Positions 42,801 through 56,948 of a DNA stretch of 64,000 bases are shown piece by piece. The notes beneath the pieces were generated by a model that saw only the letters and a program-made list of their open reading frames with translations, was not told where the DNA came from and did not search any database. The stretch is from Ridgeia piscesae. Taxonomy: Eukaryota; Annelida; Polychaeta; Sabellida; Siboglinidae. Numbering within the stretch: the stretch's first letter is position 1; every line of letters starts with the position of its first letter. A program made the translations under genes and the position numbers. The stretch is taken from the NCBI GenBank assembly GCA_025642075.2, contig JAODUO010001205.1, positions 1-64,000 of the forward strand, given 5' to 3'.

Positions 42801-45800
42801 CAAGCAACACATGAAAATAGTCAGAATAAAATTTGTCTAAAGACTTTCTATTCATGTTCTCTCAATGGGCACTCTAAGTGGCTCCTCAGTCAGCTATCAA
42901 TAACCTTTTAGTGTGCACAAATAAATGCCTTCTACAATGATCTGTGTGTTTACACTGGCCCTGGGGCACGAGGCTGTCTTACTCAAAGCCTCCACGATAC
43001 ACCCATCCCATATTGCAGAAAAACTAACTTCATGTGCCTTGATGGAGCTCTGTAGTCAGTGCATCTAAACCAGAATAACAAGTGAATAGAATAAAAATGA
43101 ATGAATAAAGTTGGATGTGACCACACAATGTGCCAGTAATGTGGTTGGTGTAATGGTATACATGTTGAATCGTACTCCCATGGATATCCTACTCCCATGG
43201 ATATCCTACCCACCCCCCTGTCACCCTGGATATCTACCCTACACTGAATATCCACCTCTGCCCCGATCCTGGATATCTTCCCCAAGCCCATGCATGATAT
43301 TTTCCCTCACCACATTCTAGTGGTTTTCCACACACCTGGCTAGATTCCCCTACCCCAACCATGAATATCTTTCCTCACCCCACTCTGGATATCTTCTCCC
43401 CTCTTTCTTTGCACCAAGCTGTTGGATATTGGAGGGTTAGGCTGTGTGGTGCCTGGTCAGCAGGACTGTGTTGTCAAATGTTTAATTGTACAGCTGTATT
43501 TAGCTGTCTAGTTTGTATTTCTGGGACTCTGACTAAAGGGGCCTTCAGTCCCATGATGTCACAGTGGCCTGGATCAGGCAGAGACATGAGACATCCTAGA
43601 CCAGGAGAACACGTAACTGTAGCCAGATTGTCAGCAAGATAAACCACGTTATCTCGCCTGCCTGTTGCCACCAGAATACACCTGATATATTTTTAATGTT
43701 TTTACTTTGTTTTTATGGCAACCTCACCAGCAGTGTAGTGAGTGCAGTGCGCCTCAAACATGTGAGAACCTTGATGTGTTTTGTTCTGTTATAGTTCCAT
43801 AATTGTCTGCATGGTACAACTTTATCTATGGCTTACTAGGCCAGAGGTCTGCCCCCCACCGCACCGCATAATTATGTTTATCATTGGTTTACTGGCATCC
43901 ATCAAGTATGTCATAAATAAGTGTGTATTGTGAGTGTCCCTTTGAGTGTCTTTGAATAGTTCATTTAGGAATAACACAGATGAGAGTAGATAGGATAGAG
44001 AGAGAGGTGAGATCACAGCTAGGGTGGGACTGGTGTGGAGAAAGGGGGGCAAGACATACTGTGGGGATGTCATGTGGAACAGAGATGGGGTGCAAAGAGG
44101 GTGTCATCACAAGGCACTTTGAGGGAAACAAAGAGACAGCAGTGAGCATATGTGGCCGGCCCAGACACCAAAGGGGGATTAATGAGCCAAGAAGATAGTG
44201 ATGATAGGCAACAATACAAAACGAACAGAAAACTGTATCCCTGGATGGCAGCTACATAAAGGAAGTGGAGAAGGTAAATCAACCGAAGAAATCCTGGATC
44301 AAGGGAGATCACACCTGACTGCAATTAGTCCTCCTTTAGCTACTTTATTTTTATATTCTCTTTTGTAAAACAAAATTGTAAACATATAAATTTAATTTTA
44401 TCAGGAGGTCTGCATGATAAGAATCTTCCAGATGTTAACACAAGTTCTGTTGGATCACCCAACTATTAAAATGCATTGTTATATATTTAAATACATTTTA
44501 TTTTATTACCCGGTGATCTGAATTTTTTTTCTTTTATGTAGTGAGTATTCTTAGCAAGGCTGCTAAATCATCAAGGATTCAGATTCTGTTTGAAGCTCAG
44601 ATTTATTTCCCTTTAATCTCCCCTGTTGATACTGGATGCCCTCGTATTCTTTTTCACATGATGTGATCTAGATATTCTCATCTTTTCTAAGAATTTCTTT
44701 GTTCCTGGCAATATTGCTCACGTAAAAAGACAGTGAATATTTAAAATTTATTATCACACTGCATGCAAAATGGAATTTTTTAATGAAATTACCTGCTATG
44801 CTGAACTGTGTGATTATTGTATCATTTCAAATCTCAACAACATATTTTAACAGTGATTCATAAGTAGTCCTCTATGCTTAGCTGTGTAGATTTTAGTTTT
44901 ACCCTAATAAAATCAACCAAGTCCAACCAGTGTTTTATTTCTACCATAAACATGATCACATAATGCAAAACACCCTTTAATACACCTTCAACTACATTTA
45001 GAATGACACAGATTTGTTTAATAAGTTTTACTTCAATGTAATTATTATTGCAGGTATGTAATTGATTCCTTGATTCTTACCTTGGCAGATTGACAAAAAT
45101 AGAATACTTTTTATTTTGTTAATGTTTAAATGTTCTTTACCCTACTAGAACATTGTCTTTCCATCTGGTAGAACTGCCATTTCATCTAACGTAGATGTTG
45201 TTGAATTGCAGTACTGCAGAAAACTTACACCAATATTGGTAAAATACATATCAGCATACCACATGTCATTCTTCAATATTGTGATCAGTACATTATACAC
45301 CATTAGTAATAATCAATATAACTTATTCCTGTCAACAACCCAATCTACAGTGTGTAATGATTGATGACATTTTGCAGCACATTTTCAAATTGCATAACAA
45401 ATTAAAACTGGGTCATATTGAAGTAAGAAAATGTATGAAGTTAAGTGTCCCAGTCGTGTTTCTATTGTAAACATGTCACTGCAGGCAGATAGCTTTCACA
45501 AGCAGCAGATTCCAGCCTCCTGCTGTAATCATGAAGGATAGCACTAACTTGTTCAGTTCTGGGCGTTGTCTTCTCAAGGCAAGTGGAATTCATAAAGAAA
45601 AAGGATGTATAAATGTTAACTAAAGAACACCATATTGTATATACCATATAGTGCATAATAGAAGCGCTTCCAGCAATTTAAGCGCTCCAGTATGACTGTC
45701 TTCTCAGTTGGTTGATTTCATTATGAGTCAAGGTTGTTGTGTCTGCATCTGTGTAGTAGTAGGACAATAGCTAAGGTATTATGCAGTTATTTATGTAACT

Positions 45801-46922
45801 GCACACTACAATGAGCCCAGCAACTACACAGTAAAATGCCATTAAGCCCGTCTCAGCCAGTCAAGAGGACTGACGTTTGGGTTCATGTACCGCCACTTTT
45901 TAACATGGGCAGTTTCATTCATCCTACTTTGCCCTCATTCACAAGATTGTCTGTGTCAAGAGAATATATAAGTTGCCCTGGCAATCATTAATTGTGGACC
46001 CTGTCATAGACTGAGAATTTAATGTGTCATTCTAAATTGAATTATCCTTTAACTATTAACATTTATTTACAATTTTAACAATATTTATTTGATCATGCTA
46101 GCTCCACACATAATATTATAGCTTTGAAAGAAATAACCCTTTACAACTTTATCAGTCCCCATTTTGAGCCAGCAGAATAATAGATGTATGGAACATATAT
46201 ATATATAATTGTTCATATCTTGTGCCATTTGAGCTTTCACAACATTGCTAGGTATAATTGTTCATCTCTTATAGATAATGGGACAAACTGTCATTATAAT
46301 GCCTTGTCTATGGGATATCAGTGCAATGTAAAACATCATTATCATGTACATTATTTAATCATTATGATGTGGTATTTAGGCCACTGTATGATAACGTTTG
46401 TAGTCTATGGGACAAGCATTTTTTGTGATATTTCTTAAAATGCCTGAACCATTGCATGAATACCTACATGAAACAACCCATGTTTCTGCCTCATCTATAA
46501 CCATGTAACAAGTCACTGCACCAGTGTGATGGCTGAAATATTGGTTTTGTACAAAATAATGTTCTGTTGTTCACAAGTGTACATGACAGGGTTGTCAACC
46601 AGCCAAGGGTGCCTTGTAGATTGGTGTGGGAAAGGTCCAGTTGAGGTGACCAACACAGGTGTCTGCTGCTGAGGAGTGATTTAAAGGCACAACACTTAGT
46701 AAACAACATTTTGTAATTTGTAAAATGTTAATCACATGTAAGTGAGACATCACTGAAGGCAGATTCTACACTGAAGGCACTTTCTACTGAATATACCATG
46801 AGTTCTAGATAAAAGTTATAGGACATTATGCCTTTATTAATAATAATATTAAAGTTTAAATATGACAAACGTCCATATAGTTATATACAATAACATACAT
46901 AAAATTTATACATGTAAAAATT

Positions 46923-46994
<72 letters not shown>

Positions 46995-49900
46995 GTGTCA
47001 TGGATTAAAACGTGTATACTGACATATATGACAAAAAAATGCACAGATCTGATAAAACAAAATATTAATGTTGATTTCTGACTGACATTCATTTTTGGAT
47101 TGATTTACCGCCGGAGGTAATTGACTTCCTGTTTACAGACTGTTAACTGTTGACTACCAACAGGTGCAAAAAGTAGGAGGGTTGCTACTAAAATAGATAG
47201 TTTCCATACTGAGTTCAACTGTAAATAATTTTGAGAACTTTGTTCAGTAAATTATAACTATGTTCAAGATATTTGTTTTATTTCACATCAGAATCATCAA
47301 AAGTGAGATGTGAGAGTGGGCAACCGTATCTATACATATAATGTACACCTGTATATATAATGACATAAATAAATATTGTAATACAAAACCAATAAAGTTA
47401 CACACATGTATGCTTTATACATCCAGGTGAAATTTTATTAAATTAAATGTATAAATAACTGTCCGGAATTGGTTTTCAGTTTAGGTAAAATGTTTCTGTT
47501 GTATTGTGCAGATTTTCTTACATTGCTCACACAATTGTGGTAACTGAGTGATTTGTGTCATTGCAGGTGACCGAGAGAGGTGACTTCCACATTCTGCAGA
47601 TTAGCGATGTCACTCTGGAGGACAAAGGAAAGATCACTTGTACCATCTCAAACAAACTTGACACACTCAGTGCCAGTGCAGACCTTGATGTCTTTGGTAA
47701 GTTTAGCTTCCGTAAAGGGAGGTTTCTATTCCTCATTATTTATCATTAATTATTTAATAAATGTTTCTCTAAAACTAGAATAAATATATACATTGAAGAC
47801 ATACATTGCATAAGCCTGAAACTGTATAACTTATAATTCTCGTTTTGCTGCTGCCAAATGTAAGTAAAATGTTGGATTATAAACAGTCGTAATGACAACG
47901 TGTGCTCATTTGTAAAACAGTCTTATTTAGCATTGGTAAAATCATCTAATAGATTCAACATAGGCAACAACTTATAATATTCTATAATTTACAATGTTTC
48001 CAGTTTACCTGATCAGAGTGGCAAGTAATCACAGTATGTTATTTCAAAGATAATTATAAAAGCGCTCATTCATCCACTGCACATTGAGGGTAACCATATC
48101 AATGCCAAGAAACTTGGCAGCAGCACCACCTAGTGAGAGAAACATATCGTAGTAAAACTAGTGCTGTTTTAATAGATACAATGAATGTCTCACACACAAT
48201 TTATTTTGGAGAGGGAGTGTGCAATTTATTTGAACTTATACATTTATATGCTTATCCCTTAATTGTATATCTTATGTTACAAATTGGAACCCAGTTCACA
48301 ACTGGTTAAAACAACTGACGGGATAAATTTGATGTTGTTAGTTACTAGGTTTGGGATGATTCATATAGAGATTTGTAGTAAACATAACTATGCAACAAGA
48401 CAGGTTGACCTGGCATCTGGTTTTACTGCAGTTAATGAGGGTTAATCTTTCAAATACTGCTGTACATGTAAATAATTAAGTACTAATGTTCCATTACAAG
48501 AACCCCAGCTGTTAGTCTGACCCACCTAAAAGTTGGATAGGTGGCTGTAAATATGGCATGACATCATCTCTGCTTTATTGAAACTTACGTTTTGGTAATA
48601 CTTGGTAAGAGTGACGTAGAGGTTACTTAGAACGTTGGACTCTGAACTGAGAAGATCATAATTCAAATCCTTGTGCTGCAGAATCAAATTTTGGACAGTT
48701 TTATTCATTCTAAATTGCTGCAGTTCATTCAATGGTACAAATGAATATCTAGCTATAATGAGTAGTAGATTTATATAAAAGAATAATATTTTATGGTAAT
48801 TGCACCATGGTCGAATCTTCCCAGAGAAATAGAGTTTGTGTAGGAATGATAAGTCTGCCAGTGAATAAAATGTAAAGCACTTTGAGCTGAACTAAGGACT
48901 GGATACTGCACTGTATAAGAACTTATGCTTATCATTACACAGTAACTAGTCCAGCAGAATGTTTGACATTTAATTGATGAAATGTGTCTGGCACTATGAG
49001 TGGACTAATGTTAACTCAATTTGACAGAATGGTGGCCAGAAATACATATGCTGGCAATGTGAGTGAACATGTTTACCCTCCCACCAGCACCACCACCACC
49101 ACCACCGCCTTGGTGGCAGCACCACTTCAAACGATGTGTTAATTCTTGACAAAACTCCAGCAAAGTAGCTGTTTCTAGACTAGCTTCATCAGACATGTAA
49201 TTCTTGCATGGAAGTGTTTTAATCACATCCCAGAATTAAAAGAACTTTGCCTTACTTATGCTACTGATTGTTAATAATATTATGTATTACAATTCCACCA
49301 TAATTTGTTGATCTGCTTCATCTTCCTTGTATATCCATCCATCTGTTGATACTTGAATATAGCTTACTGGTTTTGATATTGCTCTTATCTTTTATATGTG
49401 CCTCTGAGTTTCAATGCCCTTGGTTTTAAAGGATTTAGGCTCATAAGAATGTAGCATATTTACTGAATGTGATGCCAACTGCTAATGGAACAGATTGACA
49501 GCCCTTCTTTCATGTGACACCCCTTCCTTTTAAGTATAGTCATAGCCACTTTTAGGAGGCCTGTCAGTACTGACAGCCCTTCCAGAATGTGACAGTCTTA
49601 TTTTAACTTATACATATCCACATCTCTTCTTCGTGTAATGATATCCTAGTACCCATCCCTTTTTATAAACCTGCACTTCATCCATGCAGGATGATACTGT
49701 ATGCCCACATTGGGATGATACCAATACAAAATAATGTCTCAGCACACATTTGCTTTTACTTACCCTGCCCTGCCCTGTCTCTCTCTCTCTCCCTCACACT
49801 ATTTGGAGTTCAAAAAAGTCTAATTACCCCGGCAGTGTAGGGGTGGGGTAGATAGGCAATGCAGGGGGTAGAGCAGTTGTGGTGCCTGGATGAAAGCATC

Positions 49901-52900
49901 CCAGGGTAGACATGTTGCTGTTACCCACAAACTATAGTGTGCTATTTGTGATAACAAAATAACATTTAAAAGTCCAGATTGTCTCATCACACCAATCCCA
50001 TAATGAATGCTTCTTAAAACTTGGATCGGTTTCAGAACAAGACTGTAATAAAATCCTGAGAATATCAGTGGTTTTTATTGCTCTCCAAAGCATTGGCATT
50101 ATGAGACAGAAAACATTGCAGTTAACAGTTTTAATAACATCTTGGTAGTATTGGAATAATCATAATACAAAAGGAAACTTTCAAATCTTAATATTTAAAA
50201 AAGGCATGATTTGGTAATAAATGAAAATATGCCAATTTTATTGCATATTATAAACATAAAGAGCATTTTCTACAATAAATTGCAGCCCAATATATCTTAT
50301 GTGAATATACATCCAAAATAAATTGTTTGTGAGACATTCATTGTACCTATTATAGCAGCACCAGTTTCTATGTTCACCATATGAATTAATCACCCGTCAA
50401 ATTCCTGTTTTAGATGATGACTGTCAATAAATCTACTAGGGCTGTAAAGATTAAAGTATAAAGTATAACATTGTTTTTTAGTACCACTTAAACTTGTACT
50501 TGAACACTCATTCCCTCTGTCCTACCTTTATGTTGGCCCGGCCCCAGACAGTCTCACACTGATAGATAATGTGATTTAGTAACTGTGGTCAAGTGGGTAG
50601 GCCAAACAACTTAGTGCAAGATTTAGGGTTGTTACTGCAACTATTCACAACCTGCCTTGCCTGTCTGTATACAAACATGTATGTAGCAAAAATATATTAG
50701 CAACGTTGGAATTTTTGAAGCTAATTTAAATGGGCACCATTGAAATAAACAATAGATAAAACGTACTGGAACACTTCATATGAACTTGACCTATTACTTG
50801 GTCAGTACTTCCTAATGTAGTTTAACTTCCTGACATTTAAAAGATGCTAATCTTGACTTTGAAGTATGTTTGTTTTGCTGGTATTCTTTGTGTCACTCAA
50901 TGTCAGTTGTCCAATGGCAGTTTTCCATGGGCATAGATTAAGCCAGATTGTACCTTGTTTTGGTACATAATGCTGTGTTGAAAAAGGCACAGCTATGATA
51001 AAACAGATGTTCATTTCTGACTGATGTTGATTTTTGGGTCGATTTGTTTGACTTTCTTTTTACATACCTTCTCCACTGTCAGTGTTCTACCAACAACTAC
51101 AAAAAGCATGAGGATTGCTATTAAAATTGAATGTCTGCATGTTTGCATACTGAGTTAAACAGTACATAATTTTCAGAACATTGTCCAGCAAATTGTAACT
51201 ACATCCAAGACAATTACTAATTTAATAAGTAAATGTATTTGTTTTAAGTTGTGGTTTAATTTAAAACTAGTATCATCAAAGGTATTATTGACATTCCTTG
51301 AATGTTACAATACAGTACAATAAAACAGTATTGTCCCTGAAGAGAAATGTGTTTGCAGTGTTCAAAAAATTATAAATACATCAATAAAGTAGTAAAATTA
51401 CAATACAGATAAATACAACATGAAATTTAACTTTATAATTGATCAATAAGTATCACAATTATCCAGTATTATTTCCACCAAGCGAGCTTCAGTTTCTCTC
51501 ACTGGAGATCAACTTGTGCAATTAGAAATCAGTTAGACGTGCATAAGTTACACAAGGAATGCTGGCTGCTTTATACTCGTGGTTTGTCACTGCAATGGAA
51601 TGAGAATGAGAATAAATCATGACTGTGTTACATCATAAGTGCCCGACAGGCACAGTAACAACATGACTTCATTTTCTTTGCCTTTCAAAATGAACATGCT
51701 TTTTACACATTAGTAGAATTAGTTTGTGCATGAGAACTGACTCAGTTTACACATGATGCATCCGAACAGTACACTTCTGTGAACAGAACGAATGTGACAT
51801 TTTCTGGAAAGAATGAGCTGTTCATTCCTTATACAATATTGCACCAAGAATGTATCAATGTTTTAAAGTTGGTCTGTATCCACATTGGACGATGCCAATC
51901 ATTTAGATTCAAGGTGTCAATCCTTGCTGCTTACAATATGCATACACATTTAAAATGTTCTCATGAAATCAGTTTGTTTCAGTGAAAGAAAATTAATGGA
52001 CAAATATTCCAAAGAACCTAGAGAAGTGTTGTAACTATGTACAGCAGTTAGTACATGTACACTGAATGAGTCACGCAGTGTGTCCTTGTCACACAGTCAC
52101 TGGGCCAGCTGGAATGTGGCACTATCACATTGACAGGTGTTATGTACGTGTGTTACTGATACAAGAATGGGCTGTTTGTCTGTGTCTATGACATCAGTAT
52201 ACATTGCCAGATAGGACTACTCCACTAGTGGGCTCAGACCACTGCAAGTGTCAACGATAGTTCAATATTATCACTGCTCATGCAATATCTCTATTTAACA
52301 ATGAGAAATCCATGCCTATGCATGCAGTCATGCATGAGGTTATAGCTTTCAAGAAAGTACACATTTACACACACACCCACCCACACATACATGCATGCAC
52401 ACATGCAAATGTGAATACACACGCATACATGTATGAATGCATTCATGCACACACACAATCACACACACTCACATGCATGCACGCGTGCGCACATGTATGA
52501 AAGCACACACACACGCATGCATGGTTGCACACATACACAATCACGCATACACACATGCATGCACTCACACATACATACATGTATGTATGAGTACACACAC
52601 ACACACACCACACGCACACGCACACGCACACACACGCATACACACTTGCATACATACACGCATGCGAGCACACGCATGCACACATGCACGCATACACACC
52701 AGTCAACTAACCCACCCTGTTCTCTTGTGTCCAGCCCGTCCTGATGCCCGGCGCACAAGGCGAGAGAAGAAGGAGGTCAAACCGCCAGAGGAAACCAAAG
52801 TTGCCCCTAAGGTCGAGAAGGCCCTGGAAGACCAGGAGGTGGATGATGGGGGCGTTGCCACGCTTGAGTGCACATTCACTGGTGAGTCATTACAAAGGTC

Positions 52901-53511
52901 ACTCGGTGCATGATAACTAGTCTACTTACTTTTCAGGACAATGCTGACTAAATATAATTTTCTAGGCAACTATTACATATTACATGATTGTCATCTTTAG
53001 TTGGACTTACTTACAGTGTTAAACTCACATCCTAGTCTATCTTCAACTCACCAGTACAATTAGTTTGAATGTATCTGCCACCCCAGGGTAAATGATTTAT
53101 ACCCTCCATGGGGGGCCTTAATCTCCACCAAATAGTGACAAGTGATATCAGAGATATGATATGTCTGTACAGAATCTGATTGAACCATGGTCTTTGAACA
53201 ATCATTGCTTGTTCAACTGGTCATCTTTAGGCCAGTCACTGGTACAACGAGGCTTTGTTGATTTCTCACACGTATAAAAGGTGTTTTCCTAGTTCATTAG
53301 TACTTCAGTTCAATGAGGAATGGACAGATTGTGAATTGCATATCTCGTTAAATCAATAATTGAGGTGATCAGTGATGGTGGTTGATAGAAATAGGAGCTG
53401 CCCACAGGGTCAACTGCTCCAGTGTTGAAATCTTAAGTATCTATACGTACACATGCATGCATATGAAATGTGCAAATTTGTATGTTTCGTACATTTATAT
53501 CAGTATATTAT

Positions 53512-53568
<57 letters not shown>

Positions 53569-55987
53569 CCCAGCACAGCAAAATCAGGAATAAGTCGGGA
53601 TTGCCGAACCTGGCAAATCAGCTTCAAAGTTCGCGAATGGGTATTTTTGGATGGAAAGGTCGATTTTCAGATATAGGTGAATTTAGTTAATGTAGTTATC
53701 GTAGATTACTATTATGCTGTTGTAACATCATAAAACGAGTTATAACATTGCTAAAAAGAGATATTTGGAACAGCTATATCGATCTCAGTGAGCATGAAGA
53801 ACGAAAAATGTGCTTCATTCAGATGCATCCTGTCCGCCGTACATCTTGCCTACCCCCGCCATATTGGTATCGTTTTGAAGCTGAACTATTATGGGATGTA
53901 TTCCCACGCGCGAAATTTGTCACATGTCAGTATAAAGCCAATTAAAATGCTTGAAAACGGGGCTAAAACGTAAACAAGAGCACGTTGGCGAAATCACGTG
54001 ATATAATGCGCCCCGCTGATTGGCGGCTGACCTTTAAACCCACAAGAAACCATGTTTGTTTTGCTTCGACATCGGGTGCACCGGACATCGTTTTTGCATA
54101 AAATCTGCGAATTCTAATTTATTATTAAGTTGTCAGTGCCGTAGTTTTAGTTGTTAGTTACATAGGTTTTAACCTGTGCAGTGATAGGCTCAACAACAGT
54201 ATGGATGTTGCACAGCAGCGTGACATAGACATCGATCGACCTAGGCCTAGCGCTCAGCGATGGCCGCGGTGGCAAAATCTGCGCGGAGTGTTTGACAACG
54301 AATCTTTGACACAACTATTGGGTGCGTATCGGATGGGGAGTTTACTGGATTCGTACGTGTCAGACAACAACAGTGAATCAGGGAGTGTCGTTTTGGCGCT
54401 GAGTGCAAAAGTGGCGAGGAAGACTAATACCAAGTGACAGCTGACATTGACAGCTTTGATCATGGATCGCAACGCCAACGCTGCTGAAAATGTACTCGTA
54501 GATTTATACCAAGAACTTGAACACGTTCGTAGATTCATCTGCGGTTGCAGGTGTTTTATGCTAGACCTTGCTGTCAACAATTCATGGATTGGCAAAAATA
54601 TTTGACAGCCCGAACGAATGCAAAGGAGATGACAGCTAGACTGAGGGTAAGTTATACTAGCTCTATTGACTGTTTTGCTGTGGTGGCAGGCTCAGCCTCA
54701 CTCATTGTCACATTGAGCTCTCTAACAATGACATGCCATGACTCACATAAACCCGTGGCTTTGCTGTGACTGTGAGAGTATCAATGTCACTGGTAATGTA
54801 CTAGTACGGTAATATACTAGTACCATAATTCATTTAGAATTATGTTGTTCACTTATTTATACCTGCTTGTTATTATCATAGATCTTCATGAAATTAATTA
54901 TCACATTTATTAGGTAGAATATTTTTTATTATTAGGGGAGGGGAGTAATGTTTTGTAACAGGTAAGAAAGAAAACATTTTTATTTACTGATGTTAACGAA
55001 TGGGATGGAAGGTTTATAATATTCAGAGCTGACTCTAAATGATCCAAGGTATTCGTCAATTATGCTGTTAGCCTGCTTATTTACCTAGCTGCTGGGCTCA
55101 CTATGTATATGTCATCTGATTTAAAGATCAACTGTCCATATCTCCAGTTTGAAATAATTGACAGTCATTACATAAACTTTTGCAGGATTAAATGTTTTGT
55201 ATATAGGAAGTTAAGACCATTATGTTTGTTTTGTATCAGGTTTACGTCTGAAGATCCCAGTGTCGTGTTCGCCAGGAAGCAGCCATCCGATGACAAACAG
55301 CGGTTCGATTTGCAGCACAGGCGAGGAGTCTACCCACCTGCTGCTCTACCTACAGAACCATCACCCCCATGCCTCAACATCCACCAATAGTGTTTGTTTT
55401 ACAAGATCAATGAAGTCTGCGGACATCAACTGTCCAGAGCAAAGCCGACACATCCGAAGCCGCACCAGTCCACTGCTGCAACAGTCTTCCCATCACGTGA
55501 AGTGGCTGCTGCCATTGGCACATCAAAAAATTACAAAAGAAGCAGTGACTGTGTCCGAGTGTGTCGTGCTGTGTCAGAAACAGACAGAACACATGGCTAG
55601 ATTCTGTAAACATTTTACTGTCGATTTCCGATTTGGTGCAGAATGTTCAAAAGGGATATCTCTGGAACTATAAGAGCTGCAAAGGTGAAATTTCACCACA
55701 CTGTGCACATTGATGTGGTCTACAAAATTTCACATTCCTGTGAGCTGTCTTCATGTTGCAAATGTATTAAAATACTTCATTAAACTTTAAAGCTGTTTTT
55801 CTCAGAATCGGTTTTCAGAAAATGATTTGGTACACCTTCTCTTTATAAAACAATAACTTGGCGACCAATACAGCTAGACATTTGTGTTTGGTACCACTGG
55901 AAAGCCCATAAATTTACCTTTCACATGGTACCTTTAACTCAAAAAGTGATTTTCCTACTTATTCCTGATTTTGCTGTGCTGGGTCAC

Positions 55988-56075
<88 letters not shown>

Positions 56076-56888
56076 CTAAATGCTGCATAGGGAGACCAGT
56101 GCATATACGACTGCCTACAGGAGAACAGCTGTATATTTGTATGTAACTGATTTTCCAATTATGTCTAATTGGAACATTGTCTGTAATACAAATACACACC
56201 ACATACTACAATATTGTTATGATATTGTAGTAAATAACATATATACACAAAAATTTGTCTCCTTAAAACCTATATGCTTAGATGCCGCATACGGGAGACC
56301 GGTGTGTAATCGGAAGTTAGTTATTAGTTAGTAGTATATTTTTAACGCAAACCTGGTATATCCAAAACCCAATACAACAATAACAATAACAACGTAAATA
56401 TATATGCAGATACTCAAATTGACAGCGCTGCATTTAACAAATGTAGAACATATGGCTAGGAGATTCGTCAAATATTTGTTTTATTAATGTGTGTATATAA
56501 TTATTAAAAATAATACATATCAAACAAGCATATAGTACACTGAGTACGGAACGCTAACCCTCAATTAGTATATATCAAAACTTTTAAACTATAAGCACTT
56601 CTCTGCCAAGGTCATGTACGCCTTATGCACATAAATATATACAAGTGTCTGCAATAAATGTGCTCAAAACCAATCAAAATATAAAATAAAGTTTATAATA
56701 ATTGCACAAGTTAATTCTTTTATATTGAAACTATCTCCAATAACAAGGATAATCATTAAATAAAATGCATTAGTTATGCAATCACACATCAAAATTTTAA
56801 GGAAACCTTAAAACAGTGGTCTCCCGTATGCGGTGCTATATGCATAACTGGTCTCCCATACGCTGCGTTTAACCTATATATATACACC

Positions 56889-56948
<60 letters not shown>

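Larger units (their letters stand above)
41154..47566 (+). other. Intron 3 of the Ig-domain gene
   Basis: The intron is 6.4 kb, AT-rich and CpG-poor. It contains a degenerate GGATATCYTNCCC-type repeat at about 43170-43410, a (CA)n(TA)n microsatellite at 46923-46990, and one copy (about 47040-47310) of a diverged repeat also found in the next intron. No other exon was recognised. Confidence 0.8.
47697..52734 (+). other. Intron 4 of the Ig-domain gene
   Basis: The intron is 5.0 kb, AT-rich and CpG-poor. It holds a SINE copy, a short (CAC)n tract at about 49085-49108, the second member of the diverged repeat pair at about 50990-51290, and the CA/ATGC simple-repeat block that ends just before the next exon. 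Confidence 0.8.

Noticed and set aside
52312..52913. Cys/His-rich ORFs of up to 158 codons
   Set aside because: They are translations of the CA/CATGCA simple repeat. Only the bases from 52735 on are exon, in the frame of the Ig gene.
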